A stretch of DNA of 48,585 bases, taken from the NCBI GenBank assembly GCA_007128315.1, contig SKXQ01000105.1, positions 1 to 48,585 of the forward strand. Direction: 5' to 3'. Source of the stretch: Spirochaetaceae bacterium (lineage in GTDB: Bacteria; Spirochaetota; Spirochaetia; DSM-27196; SKKC01). Below, piece after piece: positions 33,207 to 42,254 of the stretch; positions within the stretch are counted from its first letter, which is position 1, and the number at the start of each line of letters is the position of its first letter. Made by a program: the position numbers and the translations under genes. The notes below the pieces were generated by a model. That model was not told where the DNA came from. It was given only the letters and a program-made list of their open reading frames with translations, and searched no databases.

Positions 33207-33524
33207 ATGGAACCAGTCGATGATCTTCATGTCCTTCGTGATCAGCTAGACCAGAAAAGGACCTTCCTCATTGTCCTCTGGCGGGAGAACAATCCGGAAA
33301 TAGACCGCTATCTCGCCCGAATGCAACGCCTTGTTCGCCAGTATCCACCACTGAAGTCATTCAGTGTCTGTCTCGATACCCATCCCACTGCAGCGGCGCG
33401 CTTCGGTGCGTTTCAGCCCCCGGCTGTCGTTATCTATGCGAATGGCAAAATGGTACTGAAGGTATCCGACACCTGCGACAGCGCTCCGATTCGTGCAAAG
33501 CTCGACAGCATCTACAGGACCTGA
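33207..33524 (+). CDS. Thioredoxin-fold protein without CxxC
   Basis: A 105-residue protein with the thioredoxin pattern: strand TFLIVLW, helix, strand SFSVCLDTHPTAAARFGAFQPPAVVIYANGKMVLKV including the cis-Pro in QPPAVV. The active-site position reads WRENNPE instead of WCxxC, so it cannot do dithiol exchange; one Cys remains (SVCLD). It may be a protein-interaction or monothiol version. ATG 33207 was chosen as the start of the folded part; no ribosome-binding site is obvious. It diverges from the THUMP methyltransferase gene. Confidence 0.7.
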   Translation: MEPVDDLHVLRDQLDQKRTFLIVLWRENNPEIDRYLARMQRLVRQYPPLKSFSVCLDTHPTAAARFGAFQPPAVVIYANGKMVLKVSDTCDSAPIRAKLDSIYRT

Positions 33525-33536
33525 GCAACCGGGACG

Positions 33537-33935
33537 TCATGGTCCGGCGGAGCCGTACATGACATCCGGATCGATAACCGGTGTACCAAGGCGGTTCTCA
33601 GCAGTAATCCTGCCGGCATCGTCAATCAGGACCCGTCGGTAAAAACACGAGCGGAAGCCGGTATGACACGCCGCTCCGCCTTTCTGCTCAACACGCAGCC
33701 ACACGCAGTCTTCATCACAGTCGACAAGAACTTCATGCACAATCTGGACATTTCCACTCTGCTCACCTTTGTGCCAGAGCGACTGTCGGCTCCGACTGAA
33801 ATACCAGCCTTCACCTGTTTCAAGCGTTTTCCGGAACGCCGCTTCGTTCATGTAGGCCTGCATCAGGACTTCGCCAGTCAGGTAATCGCTGACTACGGCC
33901 GGCACAAGCCCCGACTGGTCGTATTTTAGTTGCAC
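33537..33935 (-). CDS. hisI: Phosphoribosyl-AMP cyclohydrolase (HisI)
   Basis: A 132-residue stand-alone HisI that opens the adenine ring of phosphoribosyl-AMP, the third step of histidine synthesis. Features are the [16 protein letters not shown] signature (47-62), metal-binding DCDEDC (72-77) and the zinc cysteines in [10 protein letters not shown] (C90, C97). There is no fused HisE domain. The start is GTG 33935, with an excellent GGAGG seven bases upstream. No other his genes are in the window. It follows ridA by 16 bases. Confidence 0.95.
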   Translation of the reverse strand: MQLKYDQSGLVPAVVSDYLTGEVLMQAYMNEAAFRKTLETGEGWYFSRSRQSLWHKGEQSGNVQIVHEVLVDCDEDCVWLRVEQKGGAACHTGFRSCFYRRVLIDDAGRITAENRLGTPVIDPDVMYGSAGP

Positions 33936-33951
33936 GCGGACACCTCCTGCA

Positions 33952-34341
33952 TCATCCTGTACGAACGGCAGTCGCCTCCACTTCGAGAGGGGCGTCTTTC
34001 GGCAGCCCAGCTACCTCTACAACAGCACGGGCCGGGAAAGGAGCTGGAATCAGCTTCTCATACACGGCATTGACGACAGGATAGTCGGCCATGGACCTGA
34101 GATATATTCTCACCTGAGTAAACTGCCAGCGCCCCCCTGCAGAAGCAAGGATGGAACACAGGTTCGACAGTGCCTGTTCCGCTGCACGGTCGATCGCATC
34201 GAAGACGGGCTCGCCCTGTGGCGTAAGCGGAAGCTGCCCCGAGATATACATGGTGTCGCCCGCAATAACAGCCTGGTTATACGGCCCGATCGCCCCCGGC
34301 GCTTTCTGTGTCTGTATGATGTCGACGGTTCTGCTGCTCAT
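33952..34341 (-). CDS. ridA: RidA, 2-iminobutanoate/2-iminopropanoate deaminase
   Basis: A 129-residue RidA-family protein that hydrolyses reactive enamines and imines released by PLP enzymes. The substrate-binding R105 lies in FPARAVVEV and E120 in APLEVEATA, at the same positions as in E. coli RidA. The N-terminal [10 protein letters not shown] and YISGQLPL are typical. It overlaps glnS by four bases (ATGA), so translation is coupled. Confidence 0.95.
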   Translation of the reverse strand: MSSRTVDIIQTQKAPGAIGPYNQAVIAGDTMYISGQLPLTPQGEPVFDAIDRAAEQALSNLCSILASAGGRWQFTQVRIYLRSMADYPVVNAVYEKLIPAPFPARAVVEVAGLPKDAPLEVEATAVRTG

Positions 34342-36053
34342 ACCCCCTCCTTCTTCTGTACCTTTGCCCAGGTATCCTTGAGTGAAACGATACGATTGAA
34401 CACCGGCTTTCCAGGCGTACTGTCTTTCGCGTCAGCAATGAAATAGCCGTGGCGAAGAAACTGGTAACGATTGTCGACGGAAGCTTCGTTCAGCGACGCC
34501 TCGCAAACGGCGTGTTCGTGTCGCACAAGACTGTCGGGATTCAGGTTTTCCAGCCAGTTCTCACCGGCTTCTTCGTTCACCTGCGCGGGGTTAACCGTAC
34601 TGAACAGATGATCGTATACGCGAACCTCGGCGGATACCGCGTGGGCGGCGCTCACCCAGTGCAGGGTTCCCCTGACTTTGCGATTGTCGGGCGTGCCTCC
34701 TCCCCGACTCTCAGGATCATAGGTACAATGAAGCTCGGTGATACTCCCTGCATCATCGGTTATGACGTCGGTACAGGTAATGTAACAGGCGTGTTTCAGC
34801 CGCACTTCGGTACCGGGACTCAATCTGAAGTATTTTTTCGGAGGGTCCATCATGAAGTCCGACCGCTCAATGTAGACTTCGCGACTGAATGCGACAGACC
34901 GGGTTCCCGCGGACGCGTCTTCCGGGTTGTTCACGGCTTCAAAATATTCAGTCCCGTCCTCCGGATAGTTTGTGATTACGACTTTCACCGGATCAAGCAC
35001 CACCATGACGCGTGGTGCCGTTTTGTTGAGCTCCTCACGGATGCAGTATTCAAGCAGACTCAGGTCTATAGTACTTTCGGTTTTCGAGACTCCGATACGA
35101 GTGAGAAATTTGCGTATACTCGACGGGGTATACCCGCGTCGCCTGAGGCCACAGATCGTCGGCATGCGGGGATCATCCCAGGACTCCACATACTGCCCTG
35201 TTACGAGCTCGAGGAGCTTCCGCTTACTCATGACCGTGTAGGTCAGATTGAGACGGGCAAATTCAATCTGTTGAGGATGATGTATGCCGAGTTCATCGAG
35301 AAACCAGTCGTAGAGCGGACGATGATTTTCAAACTCGAGCGTGCATATGGAATGCGTTACGGCCTCAATGGAGTCGGACTGCCCGTGGGCCCAGTCGTAC
35401 GTCGGGTAGATGCACCAGGTATCACCTGTCCGATGATGATGATGTCGGCGGATGCGGTACATCGTTGGATCACGCATGTTGATATTCGGGTGTGCCATGT
35501 CGATTTTCGCTCGGAGCACGTGTGCACCATCGTCAAACTCGCCAGCGCGCATACGCGAAAAGAGATCAAGGTTTTCCTCGATGGTTCGATCGCGATAGGG
35601 GCTGTTCCTTCCCGCTTCGGTCGGTGTTCCGCGGTGCTCCCGTATTTCGTCGGCATTCAGACTGTCGACGTAGGCTTTGCCGGCTCTGATGAGCTGCACC
35701 GCGTACCCGTACAGCTTCTCGAAGTAGTCACTGGCGTAGTGCTCCCGATCCGCCCAGTCGTATCCGAGCCAGCGTATATCGTACTTGATTGCGTCCACAT
35801 ACTCGGTGTTTTCACGACTCGGGTTTGTATCGTCAAAACGGAGATTACAGATACCTTCAAACTCGGAAGCGATGCCGAAATCAACACTGATCGCCTTGGC
35901 ATGACCAATATGCAGGTAACCGTTGGGCTCAGGCGGAAAGCGCGTACAGACCTTTCCCGCAAATCTTCCGCTTCGCTTGTGTTCGACTACGATACGACGA
36001 ATAAAATCAAGACCGTCGAGTTCGGTGTCCTTTTCCGGACGAGTATCAGACAT
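34338..36053 (-). CDS. glnS: Glutaminyl-tRNA synthetase
   Basis: A 571-residue class I synthetase of the eukaryote-like GlnRS lineage. [15 protein letters not shown] carries the HIGH motif (48-51), and VMSKRK (274-279) is the KMSKS loop. The C-terminal beta-barrel anticodon-binding domains are complete. GGAGG precedes the ATG. Having GlnRS means Gln-tRNA is charged directly instead of only through the GatCAB route. It stands first in a glnS-ridA-hisI run. Confidence 0.96.
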   Translation of the reverse strand: MSDTRPEKDTELDGLDFIRRIVVEHKRSGRFAGKVCTRFPPEPNGYLHIGHAKAISVDFGIASEFEGICNLRFDDTNPSRENTEYVDAIKYDIRWLGYDWADREHYASDYFEKLYGYAVQLIRAGKAYVDSLNADEIREHRGTPTEAGRNSPYRDRTIEENLDLFSRMRAGEFDDGAHVLRAKIDMAHPNINMRDPTMYRIRRHHHHRTGDTWCIYPTYDWAHGQSDSIEAVTHSICTLEFENHRPLYDWFLDELGIHHPQQIEFARLNLTYTVMSKRKLLELVTGQYVESWDDPRMPTICGLRRRGYTPSSIRKFLTRIGVSKTESTIDLSLLEYCIREELNKTAPRVMVVLDPVKVVITNYPEDGTEYFEAVNNPEDASAGTRSVAFSREVYIERSDFMMDPPKKYFRLSPGTEVRLKHACYITCTDVITDDAGSITELHCTYDPESRGGGTPDNRKVRGTLHWVSAAHAVSAEVRVYDHLFSTVNPAQVNEEAGENWLENLNPDSLVRHEHAVCEASLNEASVDNRYQFLRHGYFIADAKDSTPGKPVFNRIVSLKDTWAKVQKKEGV

Positions 36054-36107
36054 CAGGAGCCTCCGTTGAGAGTGAACAGAGAAGCTATCACAACAGGGGT
36101 CACCACT

Positions 36108-36545
36108 TCAAAGGGTACCGACAACGGTCACGCACAGATGCCGTGATCCGCCTCGGTCCCGGTGCTCACAGAGGTAGATACCCTGCCAGGTTCCAAGAAG
36201 CGGCCTACCATTACGTACGGGAAACGAAACCGTCGAGCCGAGAATTGAAGATTTTGCGTGTGCGGGCATATCGTCGGAGCCTTCGAAGGTGTGAACGTAA
36301 TCAGGACTTCCCTCCGGAACGATCCTGTTGAAGATCGTCTCCATATCTGTCCTGACGTCCGGGTCGGAGTTTTCGTTCAACGTTAGAGAGGCAGACGTAT
36401 GAAGCAGAAAGACCTGACAGATTCCTGCGGCGATGCCTCCAAATCCGTCCGTGCCGCCGAGCACTTCGCCGGTTACGAGATGAAAACCCCGTGCCCGCGG
36501 CCTCAGGCGTATGTCCCACTGACCGGTGTAAAACTGTTGCGGCAT
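36108..36545 (-). CDS. yjbQ: YjbQ family protein (UPF0047)
   Basis: A 145-residue single-domain protein. The family core is evident: GICQVFLLHTSASLTLNENSDPDVRTDMETIFNRIVP, HTFEGSDDMPAHAKSSILG and LGTWQGIYLCEHRDRG (segments named separately within the chain, about residues 42-128). Members bind metal and some show weak thiamin-phosphate synthase activity; the real role is not settled. AAAGGAGG precedes the ATG. It lies 54 bases upstream of glnS on the same strand and diverges from the ypdA-like gene. Confidence 0.9.
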   Translation of the reverse strand: MPQQFYTGQWDIRLRPRARGFHLVTGEVLGGTDGFGGIAAGICQVFLLHTSASLTLNENSDPDVRTDMETIFNRIVPEGSPDYVHTFEGSDDMPAHAKSSILGSTVSFPVRNGRPLLGTWQGIYLCEHRDRGGSRHLCVTVVGTL

Positions 36546-36595
36546 CGTTTGTCCTCCTTTCCGTATCGCATGATAGAGTGTTACTGTAACGGCTT

Positions 36596-37675
36596 ATGGA
36601 AACAGATGTAATACTCATCGGTGCCGGTCCCATAGGTTTAGAAACGGCCTGTGCTCTCAAGCACGCCGGCGTCGACTATATACATCTCGAGGCAGGACAA
36701 ATCGGGCAGACCATTTACGACTGGCCGCGACACGCACGATTTTTCAGTTCGCCGGAACGCGTTGCCATCGCCGGGATTCCGGTACAGACACACGACCAGG
36801 AACAGCTCATCGGGGAAGTCTATCTTGCCTATCTCAGGTCGGTCGTAGAGATCTACGATCTTGACATACATCTCTACGAGCCGGTCACAGCGATCGAGCG
36901 CTCCGATACAGGGTTTGTGGTCACGAGTAATAAGCGCGGAACAGCCCGCAACTACCGGTCCCGTTACCTTGTTCTGGCCACCGGAGACATGAACACACCA
37001 AACAGGCTCGGTATCCCCGGGGAAGAACTACCACACGTCTCGCATCGGTTTGACGAGCCACATCGCTACTTCAGGCAGAAGCTGCTGGTGGTCGGAGGAA
37101 GAAACTCCGCGCTTGAGGCCGCGCTTCGCTGTTTTCGGGCTGGCGCGTACGTCTCGTTGAGCTATCGCAGACCTTACCTGGACTCATCACGGACAAACTC
37201 ACGTCTTCATCTCGAACTGTCCATTCTCACCCGAAAAAACTACATTCCGTTCTATCCGTCGACGGTGCCGGTCGCTGTCGGCCCTGAACACGTTGATCTT
37301 GGACCTTCACGTTACGGAGGGGCGTCAAAACGCGAGACAGGACTCATCCGCGTCGACGCTGACTTCGTGCTGCTTCTTACAGGTTTTCAGGGGCAGGTCG
37401 AGTGGCTCAAGAATCTCGGGGCCGGGTTTCACCCGGAATCGGAGATCCCGAAGATCAATGAGGCAACCATGGAAACGAGCGTTCCCGGACTTTTCGTCGC
37501 GGGGACGGCTGTTTCCGGAAACCAGCAGTCATACAAAGTCTTCGTCGCGACAGCGCACGAACACGGTCCGAAAATCGTGCGGGCGATTACCGGTACGAGC
37601 CATGCACCGTTCGGAACGGTCCCTTCCCGACGATATCCGTTCACGATTCAGGACATCGCCTCCAAAGACAGCTGA
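36596..37675 (+). CDS. ypdA: YpdA-like FAD/NAD(P)-dependent reductase
   Basis: A 359-residue flavoprotein of the YpdA family, whose Firmicute members reduce bacillithiol disulfide. The FAD site is LIGAGPIGLE (7-16), the NAD(P) site is VVGGRNSALEAA (near 165-176), and the C-terminal FAD contact is VPGLFVAGTAVSGNQQSYK. There is no CxxC redox pair, as expected for YpdA and unlike thioredoxin reductase. No bacillithiol synthesis gene is in the window, so the substrate may differ. A palindrome, GTTACTGTAAC (36580-36590), lies just before the ATG, and a ribosome-binding site is not evident. Confidence 0.85.
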   Translation: METDVILIGAGPIGLETACALKHAGVDYIHLEAGQIGQTIYDWPRHARFFSSPERVAIAGIPVQTHDQEQLIGEVYLAYLRSVVEIYDLDIHLYEPVTAIERSDTGFVVTSNKRGTARNYRSRYLVLATGDMNTPNRLGIPGEELPHVSHRFDEPHRYFRQKLLVVGGRNSALEAALRCFRAGAYVSLSYRRPYLDSSRTNSRLHLELSILTRKNYIPFYPSTVPVAVGPEHVDLGPSRYGGASKRETGLIRVDADFVLLLTGFQGQVEWLKNLGAGFHPESEIPKINEATMETSVPGLFVAGTAVSGNQQSYKVFVATAHEHGPKIVRAITGTSHAPFGTVPSRRYPFTIQDIASKDS

Positions 37676-37678
37676 CGT

Positions 37679-38842
37679 TCAATCCACGATCTCGTCGATC
37701 ATGACGTTCATGACGTCTACAATGGAAAGAAAAAATGTCACAAGGCTTGAAATACTTTCCTGCTGCAGGCGAAAACCGATGGCGCCCTGATGCCCACCGC
37801 CGTTTTCGATATCGAGCTTTCCGATAAGATCGCGCAGATCAAGGGTGGTGAAGGATTTACTGCGTCGGGCACGAAACTGTACAAGCTCAGGGTGTTCGGG
37901 ATTCCACGCATATCCGACGAGCGACAGGTATCCGCTTTCTTCGGCGAGTGCATCCGCAAGCGATCGTAACACCGTGCTCACCGTGTCCCAGCCGAATTGC
38001 CTGTGCAACTCATCTGCCTTTTTTTTCGATAGGAGCAGCGTCGAGACACGCCTGTGCATGACACGTTCGGCCCACAACGCTTCATAACAGCGTCGTTCGT
38101 CGTCGGTGAGACGCTCGAGTTCGTCAAAAACCTGCTCGACGCTTGAAAAATTACCACTGCGATCAACGGTCTTTTCTTCAAGCAGCATTCCATACACCTC
38201 AGTAAACACGCGATACATCCGACGTTCTTTGCTTGTCTGAAGGAACGAGCCGAGCTTTGTATCTCCGATGATTCCGGTAACGATGGCGAGAACGATATTT
38301 CTCGAGAAGATTTCGCGAATATCATGCTCTTCAAGCAGATCGGGCCGTTGTGTCAGTTTGTACACGATAACACCGACAAGCTCTGCGGCACTGGTAGCCC
38401 GATCAACCATGGCGAGCTCAGTACCGGCCTGATACTCACTGTCTGTACCGAGATGATGATCAACCTCTATGACGGCAACGGCCGGATCTGCTATCAGTGT
38501 GTCAATTTCAGCGCTTTCAACACGCAGAGCTCGTTTTGCAGTGTCACAGATAACGAGCGTATCAAAACGCTGTACCGGAAATGTGTAGACAACAGAAATG
38601 GCATTGTACGTGCAGATACGCAGGAGATACTCGAAGTTCTCGTTCACGCGCTCGTCAAGAAATATCGTTACTGGTTTCGCAAACTTGTTTACCAGAAGCG
38701 CGAAGGCGACCATACTCGCAATACAGTCCTCGTCGGGCCGTTTGTGCCCTATGATCAGAAAGGAATCCCTCTCGTGTATGTTGTCGAGGATTCTGTTTAC
38801 GACACGATTTCGTGAAGCAATCGTCTTGAACTCGGTTTTCAT
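37679..38842 (-). CDS. DHH/DHHA1-family phosphoesterase
   Basis: A 387-residue DHH protein. Metal-binding motifs are GHKRPDEDC (33-41, with DED replacing the common DPD), CDTAKR, and VDHHLG, which gives the family name. The DHHA1 domain ends with GGGHQGAIGFRL. A long helical insert of about 110 residues (roughly 205-310) separates the domains, which is unusual for NrnA-type oligoribonucleases. Possible substrates are nanoRNA, pAp or cyclic dinucleotide products such as pGpG. It directly follows two GGDEF genes (six-base gap), so a role in c-di-GMP turnover is worth considering. Confidence 0.85.
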   Translation of the reverse strand: MKTEFKTIASRNRVVNRILDNIHERDSFLIIGHKRPDEDCIASMVAFALLVNKFAKPVTIFLDERVNENFEYLLRICTYNAISVVYTFPVQRFDTLVICDTAKRALRVESAEIDTLIADPAVAVIEVDHHLGTDSEYQAGTELAMVDRATSAAELVGVIVYKLTQRPDLLEEHDIREIFSRNIVLAIVTGIIGDTKLGSFLQTSKERRMYRVFTEVYGMLLEEKTVDRSGNFSSVEQVFDELERLTDDERRCYEALWAERVMHRRVSTLLLSKKKADELHRQFGWDTVSTVLRSLADALAEESGYLSLVGYAWNPEHPELVQFRARRSKSFTTLDLRDLIGKLDIENGGGHQGAIGFRLQQESISSLVTFFLSIVDVMNVMIDEIVD

Positions 38843-38848
38843 TGTTTA

Positions 38849-39841
38849 TTAAGCCCCCACGTCGGCCCTCTTCCAGACTTCCGCTCTGTTTCTACCGGCA
38901 CTTTTCGCGGCGTATAAGGCTTCATCCGCACGGTCCTTCAACTCCCGGGCAGTCTTTCCATGAACCGGCAGCGATGCCACGCCTACACTCGTGCTGACGG
39001 TATCGATCGGGCCATCGACTTCCTGCAGCACGGTCAGCTCCGACACACCGTGAACCAGCTTCCACGCGATCTCCAGAGCTTCAGACGGTCCCGTGTCAGG
39101 CAGAATAACAGTAAACTCATCTCCACCGTATCGCGCTGGCAGGTCAGTTTCACGAAGCGTCTGGCGAATTACCGGTACGAGCGACCTGATGACGTGGTCA
39201 CCAAGCTCCATACCGTAGGCTTCGTTGATCGCGTGAAAGTGGTCGAGATCAAACATGAGAACCGACATCGGGCGCCCTTCCGCAAGCGCTTGTGCGGTCT
39301 GGTCTTCAATAGCATCGTCGAGGAACCGACGATTATACAGCCCGGTAAAATCGTCGGTTATGGCCCGCTTGCGTGCGCCTTCACCCCAGACAACCATATC
39401 TGACAGAAATTTACTCGAGTTTGTCAGACGGCCCGTCGTTGCCTCGAGCATGCGGTACATGATCTTGATCGCTGCGCGGGGATGATCGTGAACGAGCGAG
39501 TAGAAGTCTCGGGAACTCATGCTGTACAAGGTAGAAGCCTCTTTCGTGATGCACGAAGCCGACCGTGGCGAGCGATCGAAAATCGCCATTTCACCGAGAA
39601 ACGTGCCTGCTCCGAACTGCGCGACTTCGAAACTGTCTCCGGAGGGAAGTTCGACGGTCACCGCTACCTGACCTTCTGCAATGATAAACAGTTCGTCGCC
39701 TTCATCTCCCTGGCGAAAAAGAATCTCATTCGGATCAGCTGAAATCCGGCGAAGACTGTCAGCAACTGTTGAAAGCTCGGATCGATCGAGCTTCTTGAAG
39801 ATGTCGATACCCGAGAGGAACTGTACGAGATCGGTGGTCAT
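38849..39841 (-). CDS. cNMP-binding domain plus active GGDEF diguanylate cyclase
   Basis: A 330-residue two-domain protein. The N-terminal CRP-like cyclic-nucleotide-binding domain (about 8-125) has the phosphate cassette FLGEMAIFDRSPRSASC (81-97). The GGDEF domain (about 165-325) has DLDHFHAINEAYG and an intact GGDEF (239-243), so it should make c-di-GMP. ATG 39841 has GGAG eight bases upstream, and it overlaps the stop of the sister gene by four bases (ATGA), so the two are coupled. There is no membrane segment. Confidence 0.92.
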   Translation of the reverse strand: MTTDLVQFLSGIDIFKKLDRSELSTVADSLRRISADPNEILFRQGDEGDELFIIAEGQVAVTVELPSGDSFEVAQFGAGTFLGEMAIFDRSPRSASCITKEASTLYSMSSRDFYSLVHDHPRAAIKIMYRMLEATTGRLTNSSKFLSDMVVWGEGARKRAITDDFTGLYNRRFLDDAIEDQTAQALAEGRPMSVLMFDLDHFHAINEAYGMELGDHVIRSLVPVIRQTLRETDLPARYGGDEFTVILPDTGPSEALEIAWKLVHGVSELTVLQEVDGPIDTVSTSVGVASLPVHGKTARELKDRADEALYAAKSAGRNRAEVWKRADVGA

Positions 39842-40866
39842 GACCGTGTCTCCGGAAGAACTGTCGACGCGAGTCCTTGATCGCCCGAGACGGCCGTACG
39901 GTTTCCGCCGCAATCCCTGGCCTCGAAAAGAACCTCACTGCTGCGAGTAATAAGATCTTCTCCCGTGCCTGCATGATCAGGGTAGATGGCAACGCCGACC
40001 GAAAACGGCATATCAAGACTCGAAACGCCAGATACTACGTTACTGATATCCAGATGCATGAGCTTCTCCCGTACGTCGTCTGCCATGCGTCGAGCTCCTG
40101 CCACATCGCATTGCGGGACAAGAACCACCATCTCGTTACCCCGATATCTTATTGCCGGGTTCTCGCCCGCCCAGCCCCGCACTGTTGCCGCGATCCTCCG
40201 AAGTATGGCATCGCCTGCATCGTGACCGTAGGTATCATTCAGTTTTTTGAAGTTATCCGGCTTGATCATGATAGAGGCAACTGGAGCGTTTTCTTCGGCA
40301 AGCAGACGCGGGAGCTCTTCTGACAGATAAGCCTGATTGAACAGACCGGTCAGTTTATCCCCGTAGACCTGTCGGCGCAGTTCCTGAACCCAGGGCGTAT
40401 TTTGTGAAATGAGTGAGTTTGTCTCCCGTATGCGTCCTGCCACCACGGTGATAAACCTGTGGAGAAGACGTGCTGAAAGCGATGGAATCTCTTCGAGAAC
40501 ATCGTGCAGGGCCAGTCCTTCAGCGGGGAAGCGTACAACAGATGAATGATCGGAAAGACGGGCCGATGCGCTTCGTCTTCCCGAGCTGAACAAATCTATA
40601 TCTCCGAAGTACTCACCCGAAATGTATTCCGCAATATCGGTCGTCCGTTCCTCACTGTCGGATCGCGAAATGACAACACTGCCTCCCAGGACAATGAAGA
40701 GGGCATCCCCGGAATCACCCCTCGCGAAAAGACTGTGAGATCTGTCCGCGTGCAGAACTTCGGACCAGCCGATTATCGACACGAGTTCATCGTCGTTCAG
40801 GTCGGCGAAGAGATCTATACGTCGAAGTACGCTCTTCAGTTCCTGTTCGGTGTTTTCTGCTTCCAT
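39838..40866 (-). CDS. cNMP-binding domain plus degenerate GGDEF domain
   Basis: A 342-residue paralogue of the next gene with the same layout. The cNMP-binding domain (about 15-130) has YFGDIDLFSSGRRSASARL. In the GGDEF domain the signature reads RGNEM (242-246), and the metal-binding DxD is changed to KPDNF (IKPDNFKKLND), so cyclase activity is probably lost. It may act as a regulatory partner for the active enzyme encoded next. A perfect ten-base palindrome covers the region just before its ATG. Confidence 0.88.
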   Translation of the reverse strand: MEAENTEQELKSVLRRIDLFADLNDDELVSIIGWSEVLHADRSHSLFARGDSGDALFIVLGGSVVISRSDSEERTTDIAEYISGEYFGDIDLFSSGRRSASARLSDHSSVVRFPAEGLALHDVLEEIPSLSARLLHRFITVVAGRIRETNSLISQNTPWVQELRRQVYGDKLTGLFNQAYLSEELPRLLAEENAPVASIMIKPDNFKKLNDTYGHDAGDAILRRIAATVRGWAGENPAIRYRGNEMVVLVPQCDVAGARRMADDVREKLMHLDISNVVSGVSSLDMPFSVGVAIYPDHAGTGEDLITRSSEVLFEARDCGGNRTAVSGDQGLASTVLPETRS

Positions 40867-40867
40867 G

Positions 40868-40877
40868 GAGTTAACTC
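40868..40877. repeat. Palindrome GAGTTAACTC before the degenerate GGDEF gene
   Basis: A perfect ten-base palindrome one base upstream of the ATG at 40866-40864, where the ribosome-binding site would be. It could be an operator or chance. Confidence 0.3.
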
Positions 40878-40919
40878 TCGGGTCGTGTGCATTGAGTGTA
40901 ACGCGATATCACTCTTGCG

Positions 40920-42254
40920 TCATGCATTTGTTGAATACACAAGCACTTTCGGTTTACGACTCTCGTCATATCTCTCTCTCCGCTCATCGGGAAGATCAGC
41001 AATTGTGCCGTTTCTGAAACCGATTTGAAGAAACCAGTCGGTTGCACCTGTCGTCAGGGCGAAAACTGCCGTCATTCCCCGACCTCGTGCACGATCAAGC
41101 TGATAGTTTACCAGCTTTTCACCTATCCCCAGGTGCTTGAAACGTTCATCAACCGCAAGAGCTGCGATTTCACCTCGATTGCCGGAAAGCGCGTGCAGCG
41201 CACAGCACGCACGTATCGTTCCGTCGACTTCGCTCACCGCGTACTCGCCAAGGGCCCCTCGGAGCGCGTCTTCATCCCGATGAAGCAGCAGACCACGGTC
41301 AATGTACGGCTGCATCAGGCGCAACACGTCTGTAAGGTCTTCGCTCATCATGGGTCGCACGCTCTCGTACTCGTTTGCATGGACCATGGTACCGATGCCG
41401 AGGTTGGAGAAAATCTCCTTCAGCACGAAACCGTCAATGGTGCCGTCGACAATGTGCACACGTTTCACACCGCTGCGAAGCGCACGTATCGTATGCCTGA
41501 GTCTGAGAATTGCGGGCAGATCCTTCTGATGTTCATTCAGTTCGATTACGCTTTCGGCCTGCGATACCGTCAGGCGACTCATTCTCCCGTCGTCCTCACG
41601 GATTACATCAGAAGGCAGCACGAGCTTCAGCGATGAGTCCGAGGGTCCGTCGGTTACAAAAAAAAGCTTCTCGGCCGCAAGAGAGCCTGCAATCTGAACG
41701 GCGAGTTCATCGCTTGAAACGTTGTATGGTGCTCCGGTTGCACTCCAGCCTATACACGGGACTATGGGAATCATCGCGTCGTTCATGACACGCTCGAGAA
41801 CCTCGCGTTGTACGCGTTCCACTGATCCGGTGTGCTGAAAGTCTATGCCTCCCGAGATGCCGAAACCCCGCGCCCGGACCCAGTTGCCAATGACGGCGCT
41901 GATTCCACGAGCCGAAAGCTCCGTCATGATCCGATTGGCAACGTCAAACGCGGCCATTTTTATAAGTGGTATCGATTGCTCGGGAGTAATGCGCAGCCCG
42001 TCAACGTGCTCTGCCTGCTGACCGTACCGTACGAGAATTTCGTCGATCCGTTTACGAGCACCAGGGACTATCACGATGCGAATGCCGTGCTGACGAAGAA
42101 GCGAAAGATCGGACACGAGACCGGACAGCGCGCTGCTGTCGTGCAGACTGCTGTCGAGCTTGACGACGAAGGTTGCCCCGCGAAAACGGTTGGCGTACAG
42201 GAATACTTCCCGTATGAGATCTATCTGGTTACGAAGAATGTCGGGTTGAATCAT
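40920..42254 (-). CDS. argA: N-acetylglutamate synthase (ArgA type: AAK domain + GNAT domain)
   Basis: A 444-residue bifunctional-looking protein. An amino-acid-kinase domain (about 1-290) has VVKLDSS, IVIVPGARKRIDEIL and IVPCIGWSATG. A C-terminal GNAT domain (about 300-444) has AALAVDERFKHLGIGEKLV. This is the ArgA layout, making N-acetylglutamate for arginine synthesis, with the kinase-like domain binding arginine as feedback signal. ATG 42254 has GGAGG upstream; ATG 42272 is also possible. It starts inside the end of yehW, so it appears coupled to the osmoprotectant transporter, an odd partner. Confidence 0.92.
   Translation of the reverse strand: MIQPDILRNQIDLIREVFLYANRFRGATFVVKLDSSLHDSSALSGLVSDLSLLRQHGIRIVIVPGARKRIDEILVRYGQQAEHVDGLRITPEQSIPLIKMAAFDVANRIMTELSARGISAVIGNWVRARGFGISGGIDFQHTGSVERVQREVLERVMNDAMIPIVPCIGWSATGAPYNVSSDELAVQIAGSLAAEKLFFVTDGPSDSSLKLVLPSDVIREDDGRMSRLTVSQAESVIELNEHQKDLPAILRLRHTIRALRSGVKRVHIVDGTIDGFVLKEIFSNLGIGTMVHANEYESVRPMMSEDLTDVLRLMQPYIDRGLLLHRDEDALRGALGEYAVSEVDGTIRACCALHALSGNRGEIAALAVDERFKHLGIGEKLVNYQLDRARGRGMTAVFALTTGATDWFLQIGFRNGTIADLPDERRERYDESRKPKVLVYSTNA

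Noticed and set aside
34449..36146. A 565-codon open frame antisense to glnS
   Set aside because: glnS is complete with all catalytic motifs, and the antisense product has no recognisable domain. It is a by-product of codon usage.
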